Source: Fermentimonas sp.
GTDB lineage: Bacteria; Bacteroidota; Bacteroidia; Bacteroidales; Dysgonomonadaceae
Direction of reading: 5' to 3'
Length of the DNA: 64,000 nt
Assembly: GCA_015478775.1 (NCBI GenBank)
Contig: JADMKP010000007.1
Location: 310,001-374,000, forward strand
The notes below the pieces were generated by a model. That model was given only the letters and a program-made list of their open reading frames with translations. It was not told where the DNA came from and searched no databases. The position numbers and the translations under genes are program-made. This document shows positions 27,516 through 38,211 of this stretch, one piece after another. The first letter of the stretch is position 1. The number at the start of each line of letters is the position of its first letter.

Positions 27516-30020
27516 ATGGCAAAAAGAAAAAGGAAGAGAACATCTTCAACAAAAAAAAAGAGTGCAATCTTGCTCCAATTCTTAAAAAGTGAACGCACTC
27601 ACTTTATACTTGGAGTGATTATTGCCTTTTCAGGTATATTTATGCTTCTTGCTATAATTTCATTCTTCTTCACAGGCGCGGCCGATCAGAGTATAGTACT
27701 TAATGCTACATATGGTGAACTGGTAAGATCTAATACGATTGAAGTAGAGAATTGGACTGGCGCTGGGGGTGCATTTATTGCCGAAAGGTTGGTGAATGAC
27801 TGGTTCGGAATATTTTCTGCTTTGATTCCTGCTTTCTTTATATACATTGGATTGCGGTTCATGAATGTTTCGAACTTTCATTTTCTAAAGGCGCTATTTA
27901 TAACTGCATTCGGACTTATTTGTGGTTCCATAACAAGTGCTTTTATCTTCGACAAGCATCTTCCTCATTCTCATGTTAAATGGGGAGGAGCTCACGGCAA
28001 TCAGGTTGAAGAATTGCTTGAAAGCAGTATTGGCTGGCCAGGGATTGTATTACTAATCATTCTTTTTATCATTATAACTGTGGTTATGGTAAAAAAAAGT
28101 TCAATGTATAAGATTCAGAAATCGCTGGTTGACAACAAGCCATCTTTTATGAAATCTGAAGCTATATCTGAAACAATCCTTGAAACTGAAGAAGAGTTTA
28201 ATATAGAAGAAAACAAAGAGCCAGGATTTTTTAAACGTTTTATTAATAATGCAAAGATTAGATTAGCAGCACCTAAATCTGAAGAAATTATAGATACAGA
28301 TGAAAGTGTTGTTGTAGAACCTATTCCTGTGAAAAAAAGCGAATCTTTGATATCTACAAATGCACCTACTACAATAACATCCACTATAAAGGGCACTACA
28401 GATGATGGTGAATTTGAAATAATTATACCGGGTGAAGATGAGAAGATTGAGAACCTTCATCCTGAAAATGATAAAAACAAATCGTTATTTAAATCTAAGA
28501 TTTTGGGTAGTGACGAAGAGTATGATCCTAGAAAAGATCTTTCTTCATTCAAATTCCCTACTCTCGACTTGCTCAAAATTTACAATACAGGTAATCGCGA
28601 AGTGAATATGATTGAGCAGAATGAGAATAAAGATAAAATCATTCATACACTGCGCAATTACGGAATTGAAATAACATCTATTAAAGCAACAGTTGGTCCA
28701 ACTATAACACTTTATGAGATAGTACCTCAAGCAGGGGTAAGAATTTCGAAGATTAGAAATCTTGAAGATGACATTGCATTGAGTCTTTCTGCTTTGGGAA
28801 TACGTATTATTGCACCAATGCCAGGCAAAGGAACGGTTGGTATTGAAGTTCCTAACAAAGACCCTCAAATAGTTTCAATGCACTCTGTACTGTCTTCTAA
28901 ACGCTATCAGGAATGCGATTATGAGTTGCCTGTTGCACTTGGGAAAACTATTACTAACGAGGTATTCATTTTCGATCTTACCAAGATGCCTCACTTGCTT
29001 GTTGCAGGGGCTACAGGGCAAGGCAAGTCTGTAGGTCTTAATGCAATTATAACTTCGTTGTTATATAAAATGCATCCTTCGGAGATGAAGATGGTACTTA
29101 TTGACCCTAAGATGGTTGAGTTTAGTTTATACTCAACTATTGAACATCATTATCTTGCAAAACTTCCTGATGAGGAGAAACCAATTATTGTTGATGTAAC
29201 TAAAGTAACACAGACACTTAATTCTCTTACAAAAGAGATGGACGACCGGTATGAGTTGCTAATGAAAGCACATGTAAGAACAATAAAAGAGTATAACGAA
29301 AAGTTTAAAAACAGACGACTGAATCCAAATAACGGTCATAAGTTTATGCCTTATATCGTTGTAATTATTGATGAATTTGGTGATCTAATTATGACTGCAG
29401 GTAAGGAGATTGAAATGCCTATTGCCCGAATTGCGCAGAAAGCCCGTGCTGTAGGAATTCATATGATAATAGCTACCCAGAGACCTACAACAAATATTAT
29501 AACCGGAACAATTAAAGCTAACTTCCCTGCTAGAATGGCTTTTAGAGTTACATCACAGATAGACTCTAGAACTATTCTTGATATGAGTGGTGCAAACCAG
29601 CTTATTGGCCGAGGTGATATGCTTTTTTCGCAGGGCAGTATAATTACTCGTATACAATGTGCATTTGTTGACACTCCAGAATTGGATAATCTGACTAAAT
29701 ATATTGCAAAACAACAAGGTTACGATACAGCATACCCATTGCCAGAAGTAACTACAGAGGCAGCAACTGGTCCTGGTGCTGTTGATTTAAACGACAGGGA
29801 TGTTTTGTTTGAAGAAGCAGCTCGGCTTATTGTAGTGCATCAACAGGGCTCAACTTCTTTAATTCAAAGAAAATTCTCGATAGGTTATAATCGTGCAGGA
29901 AGACTTATGGATCAGCTTGAAACTGCTGGAATTGTTGGAGGTACACAAGGAAGTAGACCGCGTGAGGTGTTTATTCAGGACGAATATTCACTAGAAAAAC
30001 TGCTCGATTCTTTAAACTAA
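27516..30020 (+). CDS. ftsK: DNA translocase FtsK/SpoIIIE
   Basis: N-terminal TM segments, LLVAGATGQGKSVGLNAIITSLLYK Walker A, VVIIDEFGDLIM, ATQRPTTNIITGTIKANFPARMAF, C-terminal gamma-like winged helix. Confidence 0.97.
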   Translation: MAKRKRKRTSSTKKKSAILLQFLKSERTHFILGVIIAFSGIFMLLAIISFFFTGAADQSIVLNATYGELVRSNTIEVENWTGAGGAFIAERLVNDWFGIFSALIPAFFIYIGLRFMNVSNFHFLKALFITAFGLICGSITSAFIFDKHLPHSHVKWGGAHGNQVEELLESSIGWPGIVLLIILFIIITVVMVKKSSMYKIQKSLVDNKPSFMKSEAISETILETEEEFNIEENKEPGFFKRFINNAKIRLAAPKSEEIIDTDESVVVEPIPVKKSESLISTNAPTTITSTIKGTTDDGEFEIIIPGEDEKIENLHPENDKNKSLFKSKILGSDEEYDPRKDLSSFKFPTLDLLKIYNTGNREVNMIEQNENKDKIIHTLRNYGIEITSIKATVGPTITLYEIVPQAGVRISKIRNLEDDIALSLSALGIRIIAPMPGKGTVGIEVPNKDPQIVSMHSVLSSKRYQECDYELPVALGKTITNEVFIFDLTKMPHLLVAGATGQGKSVGLNAIITSLLYKMHPSEMKMVLIDPKMVEFSLYSTIEHHYLAKLPDEEKPIIVDVTKVTQTLNSLTKEMDDRYELLMKAHVRTIKEYNEKFKNRRLNPNNGHKFMPYIVVIIDEFGDLIMTAGKEIEMPIARIAQKARAVGIHMIIATQRPTTNIITGTIKANFPARMAFRVTSQIDSRTILDMSGANQLIGRGDMLFSQGSIITRIQCAFVDTPELDNLTKYIAKQQGYDTAYPLPEVTTEAATGPGAVDLNDRDVLFEEAARLIVVHQQGSTSLIQRKFSIGYNRAGRLMDQLETAGIVGGTQGSRPREVFIQDEYSLEKLLDSLN

Positions 30021-30078
30021 ACAAGATTAAACTTAGTTCTGCTATTATTGTCTTATAGTTAAATTAATAGCATATAAT

Positions 30079-30723
30079 ATGAAAAAGAGCATTTTTACAA
30101 TATTGACACTACTTTTTGCAGTGGGGGTGTTTGCCCAAAACTCAGCTGAATCAAGAAAAATAGTTGATAAAACATACAACGATTATATCTCTTCTGAGGG
30201 TATTAAATTATCCTTTATATTTACTACTCTAGACTCTGATGGAGACGAGTATGATTCTCAAAAAGGAGTTGCATCTATAAAGGGTAATAAATTTCATCTT
30301 GAGATGAACGACATGATTGTGTGGTTTGATGGTAAAACACAATGGGTACTTATGAAAAGTATTGACGAAGTAAATATAAGTAACCCGTCTGATAGTGAAT
30401 TAGCATCGATTAGCCCTCTTGCATTATTGGGATTATATAAAGATGGTTATCTATTAAAAGCTCCGATAAGTAAAACCGTCAATAATATAAATGCTCACTT
30501 GATTGAAATGACTCCTATGGATGCTAATAAGGAGTTTAAATCAATAAATATTTATGTTGATAAACTATCGGGAAGACTTACGCAAGCTCTTTTTACTTTG
30601 AAAAACAATATGAAAACGAAGATAGATATTACAGACTACAACGATAATTATAAATTCAGTGATAGTGATTTTGTATTTGATAAATCTGAATACAAGGATA
30701 CTGAAGTAATTGATTTAAGATAA
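30079..30723 (+). CDS. LolA-like outer membrane lipoprotein carrier protein
   Basis: Signal MKKSIFTILTLLFAVGVFAQ; KGVASIKGNKFHLEMNDMIVWFDGKTQWVLMKSIDEVNIS pattern of Bacteroidota LolA-like proteins. Confidence 0.8.
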   Translation: MKKSIFTILTLLFAVGVFAQNSAESRKIVDKTYNDYISSEGIKLSFIFTTLDSDGDEYDSQKGVASIKGNKFHLEMNDMIVWFDGKTQWVLMKSIDEVNISNPSDSELASISPLALLGLYKDGYLLKAPISKTVNNINAHLIEMTPMDANKEFKSINIYVDKLSGRLTQALFTLKNNMKTKIDITDYNDNYKFSDSDFVFDKSEYKDTEVIDLR

Positions 30724-30797
30724 TATTCTACGCTATTTCATCTGTTTAACCCAAATAGATAATTGTAATATCCGTTTAATAATAAGGGGAATATTAG

Positions 30798-30805
30798 TAT
30801 CTTTG
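30798..30805 (+). promoter_or_regulatory. Candidate -7 element TATCTTTG for trxB
   Basis: Exact TAnnTTTG, 26 nt upstream of ATG 30831. Confidence 0.45.
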
Positions 30806-30830
30806 AGCTAATAAAAAAAACTATTAAAAT

Positions 30831-31772
30831 ATGAGAGATAAAGTTCGCTGTCTGATTTTAGGATCAGGTCCTGCTGGATATACTGCAGCTATATATGCTT
30901 CGAGAGCAAATTTGGAACCTGTACTTTATGAAGGTATGGAACCAGGCGGGCAATTAACAACAACTACTGATGTTGAGAATTTCCCTGGTTATCCTGAAGG
31001 TATTACAGGACCTCAGATGATGGAAGATTTAAAAAAGCAGGCTCAACGGTATGGCGCTGAAGTGTTATCTGGAAGAGGAACTGCGGTTGACTTCTCTACA
31101 CATCCACTTAAAGTGACCATTGATGACGAAAAAGTGATTGAGGCTGATACTGTAATTATATCAACAGGCGCGACAGCTAAATATTTGGGACTGGAAGATG
31201 AAACTAAGTATGCCGGACAAGGTGTTTCAGCCTGTGCTACTTGCGATGGTTTTTTCTACAGGAAGAAAAGAGTTGCTGTTGTTGGTGGAGGCGATACCGC
31301 TTGTGAGGAAGCTACGTATCTATCAGGATTGGCAGATAAAGTTTACATGATTGTTCGTAAACCTTATCTACGAGCTTCAGAAATTATGAAGGAGAGGGTT
31401 ATGAACAATCCAAAGATTGAGATACTATTCGAGCATAATGCCGTAGGTCTTTTCGGAAATAATGGTGTTGAAGGGGCTCATCTCATTAAGCGTATGGGTG
31501 AACAGGATGAAGAGAAAATTGATATTGAAATTGATGGCTTCTTTCTTGCTATTGGTCATAAACCCAACACTGAAATCTTTAAAAATTATATTGAGTTGGA
31601 TAATGTAGGCTATATAAAAACTGAACATCCTACTACAAGAACTAACATTGAAGGTGTTTTTGCTTGTGGCGATGTGGCTGACCCTATTTATCGTCAGGCA
31701 GTAACTGCCGCAGGTACAGGCTGCCGTGCTGCAATGGATGCCGAACGATATTTATCTGAAAAAGGTTTGTAA
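30831..31772 (+). CDS. trxB: Thioredoxin-disulfide reductase
   Basis: ILGSGPAGYTAAIYASRA, SACATCDGFFYRKKRVAVVGGGDTA (CxxC), FACGDVADP. Confidence 0.97.
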   Translation: MRDKVRCLILGSGPAGYTAAIYASRANLEPVLYEGMEPGGQLTTTTDVENFPGYPEGITGPQMMEDLKKQAQRYGAEVLSGRGTAVDFSTHPLKVTIDDEKVIEADTVIISTGATAKYLGLEDETKYAGQGVSACATCDGFFYRKKRVAVVGGGDTACEEATYLSGLADKVYMIVRKPYLRASEIMKERVMNNPKIEILFEHNAVGLFGNNGVEGAHLIKRMGEQDEEKIDIEIDGFFLAIGHKPNTEIFKNYIELDNVGYIKTEHPTTRTNIEGVFACGDVADPIYRQAVTAAGTGCRAAMDAERYLSEKGL

Positions 31773-31800
31773 GTTTTTAGATATTAAAGAATATAAAATT

Positions 31801-31835
31801 AAGTGTCTCAGATAATTGATTATCTGAGACACTTT
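31801..31835 (+). terminator. Rho-independent terminator after trxB
   Basis: AAGTGTCTCAGATAA-TTGA-TTATCTGAGACACTT perfect 15-bp stem followed by T-run. Confidence 0.92.
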
Positions 31836-31998
31836 TTTAATGTAGTATTTGTATGTTTTCTTGAATTCTTTATTTATAAATATTATTATTAAATACCATT
31901 ATTTGCAATTATCTGTATTTAATCTTATATTTCATTAAAACCGCTTTAGTAATGAATATATCATGTTAACTAGATTTTATAAATGTATTTATTACTCT

Positions 31999-32006
31999 TA
32001 TATTTG
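31999..32006 (+). promoter_or_regulatory. Candidate -7 element TATATTTG upstream of the first susC-like gene
   Basis: Exact TAnnTTTG, about 120 nt upstream of ATG 32127. Confidence 0.3.
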
Positions 32007-32126
32007 TATACATATTTAAAAATGCCAACAATATTTTAAGGTTTGCTAGGTTATCTACTACATATTTTAAATATATAGGGCTATATGATCTTATATTACT
32101 AATAATTAATTAATTAAAAAGAGAGA

Positions 32127-35100
32127 ATGAAAAGAAACAAATTATTTGACTTGAGAGGTGTATTGACTCTTTTTCTGAGTTTAATAGCCTTGTCGATTTC
32201 TGCTCAAACAGTTACCGTGAGTGGTACAATAAAAGACGATACCGGTTTCGAGGTTATTGGAGCTACCGTTATCGTTGAAGGAGACGCAACTCGTGGGACG
32301 GTTACAGACATTGATGGAAATTACACTTTAACAAATGTGCCTACAAATGGTGCACTGCAAATCAGCTATGTTGGTATGAGAACGCAGGTAGTTCCAGTTG
32401 AGGGAAGATCAACTATAGATATATTACTAGCATCAGACACAGAACTTCTTGATGAGGTGGTGGTTGTGGGTTTTGGTACGCAAAAGAAAGAAAATCTTAC
32501 TGGTGCGGTTTCGGCAGTGAGCTCGGATGAACTTACAGCACGTCCTGTAAACAACGTAGTTGAAGCTCTGCAGGGTGTTGTCCCGGGTATGAATATCTCT
32601 ACAGGTATAAGTGGAGGTGCATTAAACTCGACACAAAGATTTAACATTCGTGGAGTTGGGACCATCGGCACAGGCTCTAGTGTTTCACCATTAGTTCTTA
32701 TTGATGGCATGGAAGGTGATATGAACACCCTTAATCCAAATGATATTGAAAGTATTTCTGTACTTAAGGATGCTGCTGCTTCATCAATTTATGGATCACG
32801 TGCTCCTGGTGGTGTTATTTTAATTACTACAAAGAAAGGTAAAGAAGGAAAGCCATCTGTAAACTATAATAATAGTTTCAGATTTCTTTCTCCTCTGAAT
32901 ATGCCTGAGATGGCTGATTCATATAGTTTCGCTAATGCTATTAACGATCAGTTAGGTAACGGTGGGCAAGCTCCCATGTATAGCGAAAATAAACTTCAAC
33001 AAATATTGGATTTCCAGCAAGGTAAATCTGGACAGTTTATGTGGGAACGCAATGGTCGCTGGAACTCGTTTGATGACCCTGAAAGACAAGATATTATGCC
33101 TGCAGGGAATACCGATTGGTTAAAAACACATTTTGGAAACAGTTTTACTCAAGAACACTCATTAAGTATTAATGGTGGTGGAGAAAACGTTCAGTACTAC
33201 TTTTCTGGTAATTACCTAAATCAAGGTGGTTTATTAACATATGGTGACGATAGCAAACAAAGATATTCTGTTAATGCAAGAATAAACAGCAAGCTAGCCG
33301 ATTGGTTAAAAATGGGATATACAGCTCGTTTTAGCAGAACTGATTATGAAGCCCCTACTCATACGGGAGGTAATGATATAGTTTGGAACCAATTCTATTT
33401 TGACATGTTTAGATTTTGGCCAGTAATTCCTTTAAAGGATCCAAATGGATACTATACAGCTGAATCTCAAGTGTATCAGATTCAAAATGGTGGTCGCGAA
33501 AAGACTCAAAATGATGTTTTAACACAACAGCTTTCATTTACTTTGGAGCCAGTTGATAACTGGATTACTAATGTTGAATTGAATTATAAAACTAGTAATC
33601 ATTTCAGACACAGAAATTGGCAAACAACTTATGCTTATGATGTGAACGAAATACCATATTCTATTTCTAATAATACAACTACAGTTAATGAATATGCATA
33701 TAAGAGTAATTTCTTTAATCCAAATATCTTCACAGAATATAGTACGGAGTTAGGTTATGGACATAATGTTAAAGGTTTACTTGGATTTCAAGCTGAAGTA
33801 TATACCGATAGAAATTTATCGGGTACACAAGACAATATTGCAGCTGGAATTCCTACATTAAATACTACTACTACAAATGCACGAACTGGTGGTGGATATG
33901 GTCATTGGGCAACTGCAGGATATTTTGGACGTGTAAACTACGACTACCTGGGACGTTATCTTGTTGAAGCCAACTTACGTTATGACGGAACTTCGAGATT
34001 CCTTGCTGATCAGCGTTGGAATTGGTTCCCATCATTCTCATTGGGATGGAATATTGCAAGAGAAGAATTCTTTGAAGATTACACAGATATTGTAAGTAAC
34101 CTGAAACCAAGACTTTCATGGGGTCAGTTGGGTAATCAGAACACAGACAATTGGTATCCATTCTATAGAGTTATCAATAGAGGTAATGCTAATGGATCGT
34201 GGTTACTTAATGGTCAAAGACCAAATACTTCTGCAGAGTCTTCACTTGTGTCTGCACTTCTTACATGGGAGAAAACTCAAACTCTTAACATAGGTGCCGA
34301 CTTATCAATGTTACGCAACAGATTGAATGCATCTTTTGACTGGTATCAGCGAAAATCACTTGATATGGTGGGTCCAGCTCCGGAGCTTCCACATATATTA
34401 GGTATTGGAACTCCACGTGTCAATAATCTTGATATGACATCTAAAGGTTGGGAAATTCAACTTAACTGGAGAGACATTGTTGGGGACTTCAGATATGGAG
34501 CAACTTTCTCATTGTCGGATAATAATGTTACAATTGATAGCTACCCTAACGAATCAAAATCACTTTCTCTGTATTATCCGGGAGCAGTAATTGGCGATAT
34601 ATGGGGATATGAGACTGTGGGAATTGCAAAAACTAATGAAGAAATGCAAGCTCACTTAAACTCAATGAACAATGGTGCGCAAAGTGCACTGGGGTCTAAT
34701 TGGGGAGCAGGTGATATTATGTATAAGGATTTAAATGGTGACGGGAAAATTGACGGTGGAAAAAACACTGTTGATGATTCGGGAGACCGCAAAATTATTG
34801 GTAATTCAAATTCAAGATATAATTTTGGTTTAAATCTGGATGCAGATTACAAAGGATTTGACCTGAAAGTATTCTTGCAAGGGACTCTTAAGAGAGATTA
34901 CATGCCAGGTGGTGGTACAACTGTATTTTGGGGTGCCGTAGGATATTGGCAAACCAACTTCTTTGAACCACATCTAGACTACTTTAGACCTGAAGGCACA
35001 AATAGTCCACTTGGAGCTAATGTTGAGGCATACTATCCACGTCCTCTTGAAAATGGAAGAAATAGAAATAGCCAAACAAGATATTTGCAAAATGCAGCAT

Positions 35101-35321
35101 ATGCTCGCTTAAAGAACGTTACACTTGGTTATACATTACCGCAATCTTTAACTGAGAATCTAAGTGTTTCTAATTTAAGATTCTTTGTTTCAGGTGAGAA
35201 CCTGCTTACTATTACTAAATTGAAAATGTATGATCCCGAAACAGTTGGTGTTGGAGGATGGGATGGAGCTACATACCCGCTTTCTAAAACATTCTCTGTT
35301 GGTTTGACAGTAACCCTTTAA
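32127..35321 (+). CDS. SusC/RagA family TonB-linked outer membrane protein
   Basis: Carboxypeptidase-regulatory-like N-terminus (VSGTIKDDTGFEVIGATVIVEG), EVVVVGFGTQKKENLTGAVS, VLKDAAASSIYGSRAPGGVILITTKKG. Confidence 0.97.
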   Translation: MKRNKLFDLRGVLTLFLSLIALSISAQTVTVSGTIKDDTGFEVIGATVIVEGDATRGTVTDIDGNYTLTNVPTNGALQISYVGMRTQVVPVEGRSTIDILLASDTELLDEVVVVGFGTQKKENLTGAVSAVSSDELTARPVNNVVEALQGVVPGMNISTGISGGALNSTQRFNIRGVGTIGTGSSVSPLVLIDGMEGDMNTLNPNDIESISVLKDAAASSIYGSRAPGGVILITTKKGKEGKPSVNYNNSFRFLSPLNMPEMADSYSFANAINDQLGNGGQAPMYSENKLQQILDFQQGKSGQFMWERNGRWNSFDDPERQDIMPAGNTDWLKTHFGNSFTQEHSLSINGGGENVQYYFSGNYLNQGGLLTYGDDSKQRYSVNARINSKLADWLKMGYTARFSRTDYEAPTHTGGNDIVWNQFYFDMFRFWPVIPLKDPNGYYTAESQVYQIQNGGREKTQNDVLTQQLSFTLEPVDNWITNVELNYKTSNHFRHRNWQTTYAYDVNEIPYSISNNTTTVNEYAYKSNFFNPNIFTEYSTELGYGHNVKGLLGFQAEVYTDRNLSGTQDNIAAGIPTLNTTTTNARTGGGYGHWATAGYFGRVNYDYLGRYLVEANLRYDGTSRFLADQRWNWFPSFSLGWNIAREEFFEDYTDIVSNLKPRLSWGQLGNQNTDNWYPFYRVINRGNANGSWLLNGQRPNTSAESSLVSALLTWEKTQTLNIGADLSMLRNRLNASFDWYQRKSLDMVGPAPELPHILGIGTPRVNNLDMTSKGWEIQLNWRDIVGDFRYGATFSLSDNNVTIDSYPNESKSLSLYYPGAVIGDIWGYETVGIAKTNEEMQAHLNSMNNGAQSALGSNWGAGDIMYKDLNGDGKIDGGKNTVDDSGDRKIIGNSNSRYNFGLNLDADYKGFDLKVFLQGTLKRDYMPGGGTTVFWGAVGYWQTNFFEPHLDYFRPEGTNSPLGANVEAYYPRPLENGRNRNSQTRYLQNAAYARLKNVTLGYTLPQSLTENLSVSNLRFFVSGENLLTITKLKMYDPETVGVGGWDGATYPLSKTFSVGLTVTL

Positions 35322-35341
35322 TAATTTAGTTAAATAAAACA

Positions 35342-37333
35342 ATGATGAAAAAATATATAAAACTATCAATATTAACAGCTATTGTTGCTCTGTTTATTGG
35401 GTGTGACTCTTTCCTTGATAGAGAGCCTCTTGATCAGGTAACTCCGCAGATGTACTTCAGAACTGTTGACGATCTGGCAGCTTATACTATAAACAATTAC
35501 ACATTTCAAACTGTAACTTCCGGCTATGGTCTTAATTTGTTTGGAATAGATAATCATACTGATAATCAAGCTGGAACAGGCTATCCTACATTTTGGCAGC
35601 CAGGAGAGAAAAAAGTCCCTTCTGGCAGTGGTGGCTGGGACTGGGGTAATATCCGTTCTAACAACTATTTCTTCGAGAATGTACTACCAAAATATGAAGC
35701 TGGTGAAATAAGTGGTAATCAAGATCACGTTAAACATTACATTGGAGAAATGTATGTTATAAGAGCTTATAACTACTTTGATAAACTAAAAGCATTTGGA
35801 GATTTTCCAATCGTAACTGAAGTATTAACAGATACTGAAGATCTATTAATTGAAGCGAGTAAGAGAAAACCTAGAAATCAGGTTGCTAGATTTATTCTGG
35901 AAGACCTTGATAAAGCGGCTGATTTATTAATGGTAACTCCTCCTAATGGTAAAAATAGAATATCAAAAAATGTTGCTCATCTTTTAAGAGCACGTGTTGC
36001 ACTATATGAAGGAACATGGGAAAAGCATCACAAAGGGACTTCATTTGTACCAGGAGGCACAGGATGGCCAGGCAACCAAGCTGATCTTCAGGGTTTCAAT
36101 ATAGATGCAGAGATCTCATACTTCCTTGATGAAGCAATGAAATCTGCTAAGATAGTTGGTGACCAAATGGTAAATAGCCTGGCTGTAAACACCGAGACGG
36201 CAGAAGGAATGGACTCTTCTTTGAATTCCTTAAATCCATATTATATGATGTTTGCTGATGAGGATATGGAGAAGTATGATGAAATTCTGATGTGGAGAGA
36301 ATTCAACAGATCGGTAGGTATTATAAATAACCTACAGATGGAACTAACTCGTAATGGTGGTGGATCTGGTTGGACAAAAGGAATGATAAATTCATTTGTT
36401 ATGAGCAATGGTTTACCAATTTATGCCCCAGGATCAGGTTATAACACTGACTGGGAAAAGGAAGGTGTTAATGAAACTCTTCAGAATAGAGATTCAAGAA
36501 TAGTAATTTTCACTAAAAAACCTGGTGATGTTAACTTTTATCAAACTGATGGTTCTCCTGCAATTGCTGACATAAGATTAATATTTGGTGATGCAGGTAG
36601 TCAGTCAACAACCGGATTTATGATCAAAAAAGGTAAGCATTACTCTCCTGTAATGGCACAAGACCACAATGCGGGTACAAGTGGAGGTATAGTGTTTAGA
36701 GGAACAGAAGCTATGCTAATTTACATGGAAGCTTCATATGAAAAGAATGGTACAGTTGACGCTACTTCAAGCAACTATTGGAAAGCTTTACGAAGAAGAG
36801 CAAATGTTGATGAAGATTTCAATAAAACAATTAATGCTACTATAATGAGCGAGGAAGCAAAAGGTGACTTTGGTGCTTACTCTCATGGTCAACTTATAGA
36901 TCCTGTTTTGTATAATATTCGTAGAGAACGCCGAAATGAACTTGCTGCCGAGGCATTTAGATGGGACGATTTAAAACGTTGGAGAGCATTAGATCAGCTT
37001 AAAAACAACCCATATAAAGTAGAAGGCATGCGTTTTTGGGGAACTGATTATGAAACTCAACTTGCCGATCTAACATTAGTTAATCCGGCGACCGGTAATA
37101 TGTCTTCGCCTTCATTAAGCGATTATATTTTACCTTACGAAAAGATTACTGTAAATAATAATATTGCCGCTCAGGGTGGTTTCCTATTTACTCCTGCACA
37201 CTATCTAGAGCCGATTGGCATGGATGTATTCAGACTTACATCTTCTGATAAGTCTAATTACACTACTTCGGTAGTATATCAAAATCCAGGGTGGAGTACA
37301 CAGGCACAAACCGGAGCTACAGATGTTGAATAG
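35342..37333 (+). CDS. SusD/RagB family nutrient-binding lipoprotein
   Basis: Lipobox LFIGCDSFLDREPLDQVTP; IRRERRNELAAEAFRWDDLKRWRAL. Confidence 0.95.
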   Translation: MMKKYIKLSILTAIVALFIGCDSFLDREPLDQVTPQMYFRTVDDLAAYTINNYTFQTVTSGYGLNLFGIDNHTDNQAGTGYPTFWQPGEKKVPSGSGGWDWGNIRSNNYFFENVLPKYEAGEISGNQDHVKHYIGEMYVIRAYNYFDKLKAFGDFPIVTEVLTDTEDLLIEASKRKPRNQVARFILEDLDKAADLLMVTPPNGKNRISKNVAHLLRARVALYEGTWEKHHKGTSFVPGGTGWPGNQADLQGFNIDAEISYFLDEAMKSAKIVGDQMVNSLAVNTETAEGMDSSLNSLNPYYMMFADEDMEKYDEILMWREFNRSVGIINNLQMELTRNGGGSGWTKGMINSFVMSNGLPIYAPGSGYNTDWEKEGVNETLQNRDSRIVIFTKKPGDVNFYQTDGSPAIADIRLIFGDAGSQSTTGFMIKKGKHYSPVMAQDHNAGTSGGIVFRGTEAMLIYMEASYEKNGTVDATSSNYWKALRRRANVDEDFNKTINATIMSEEAKGDFGAYSHGQLIDPVLYNIRRERRNELAAEAFRWDDLKRWRALDQLKNNPYKVEGMRFWGTDYETQLADLTLVNPATGNMSSPSLSDYILPYEKITVNNNIAAQGGFLFTPAHYLEPIGMDVFRLTSSDKSNYTTSVVYQNPGWSTQAQTGATDVE

Positions 37334-37376
37334 AAATCACTACGCATATAGATATATATGACTAGTATAAATTAAG

Positions 37377-37404
37377 CCGCTCTCGTTATGAGGGCGGTTT
37401 TTTT
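37377..37404 (+). terminator. Rho-independent terminator after SusC/SusD pair
   Basis: CCGCTCTC-GTTAT-GAGGGCGG stem followed by T-run. Confidence 0.88.
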
Positions 37405-37482
37405 ATCTTAACTTTTCCTGTAATAAAAATTAATGCTACTTTTGTATAGAAACAACTAATTTGATTCTTCTATATCGCATTT

Positions 37483-38190
37483 ATGAAAAATATAATAATA
37501 TTGATTGCTATTCTATTTAATGTAATGTTAGTTGAAGCACAAACATTGAATGGAACTTACAAAAACGGCTCAGATTCGCTTTTTTTCTCCAATGAGCATA
37601 TAACTTTCCGAATAAGTGGTTTTGGAGGTTTATCATCTGCCCTTGTGGGTGAAGGTAGTTACGAAATTGTGGACACTTATATACTTGTACATACAGATGA
37701 ATATAGTGGGATGAAATCGAACTTTGAGGAGTTAGAAGGCTCTAAAAAAGATACTTGTGTTGTGAAAGTAGTAGCAGATAACAATTATCCTGTGCAAGGT
37801 ATTTTGATTGAATCGAAAAACAAATCGGGTAAAACAATTAATGCAGGAGTAACAGGAAATGACGGCACGGTATATTTAACTGATAATGAGAAGAGTATTA
37901 ATATAGTAGCTTCTGCAATGGGATATAATTCAATAGCTTTTGACTACAAGGCTGGGAGCGACTATCGTATAAGATTAGCCGATAATGATGTAATAGAAGA
38001 GACAACTGCCGTTCTTAGATATAATGTAATTGATGAAGAAACTATATCCATTATATTATTAACCGACAACTTCAATATTGAAAAGAAACGAGAAGAAGAA
38101 CTGAAGAAACTAGAGAAGAGGGCACGCAAAAGTAATAGACTGGACAAACGCTACAAGAAAGAGTTTGAACCATTTGATGATATATACTAG
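37483..38190 (+). CDS. Hypothetical secreted protein with possible carboxypeptidase-regulatory-like segment
   Basis: Signal MKNIIILIAILFNVMLVEAQ; central PVQGILIESKNKSGKTINAGVTGNDGTVYLTDNEKSINIVASAMGY resembles CarboxypepD_reg; basic C-terminus. Confidence 0.6.
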   Translation: MKNIIILIAILFNVMLVEAQTLNGTYKNGSDSLFFSNEHITFRISGFGGLSSALVGEGSYEIVDTYILVHTDEYSGMKSNFEELEGSKKDTCVVKVVADNNYPVQGILIESKNKSGKTINAGVTGNDGTVYLTDNEKSINIVASAMGYNSIAFDYKAGSDYRIRLADNDVIEETTAVLRYNVIDEETISIILLTDNFNIEKKREEELKKLEKRARKSNRLDKRYKKEFEPFDDIY

Positions 38191-38211
38191 TTATATATTT
38201 ATTACTTTTTT

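Noticed and set aside
32073-32086. ATATAGGGCTATAT palindrome upstream of the first susC-like gene
   Set aside because: Short AT-rich palindrome in a very AT-rich region; no accompanying half-sites or periodicity to support an operator.
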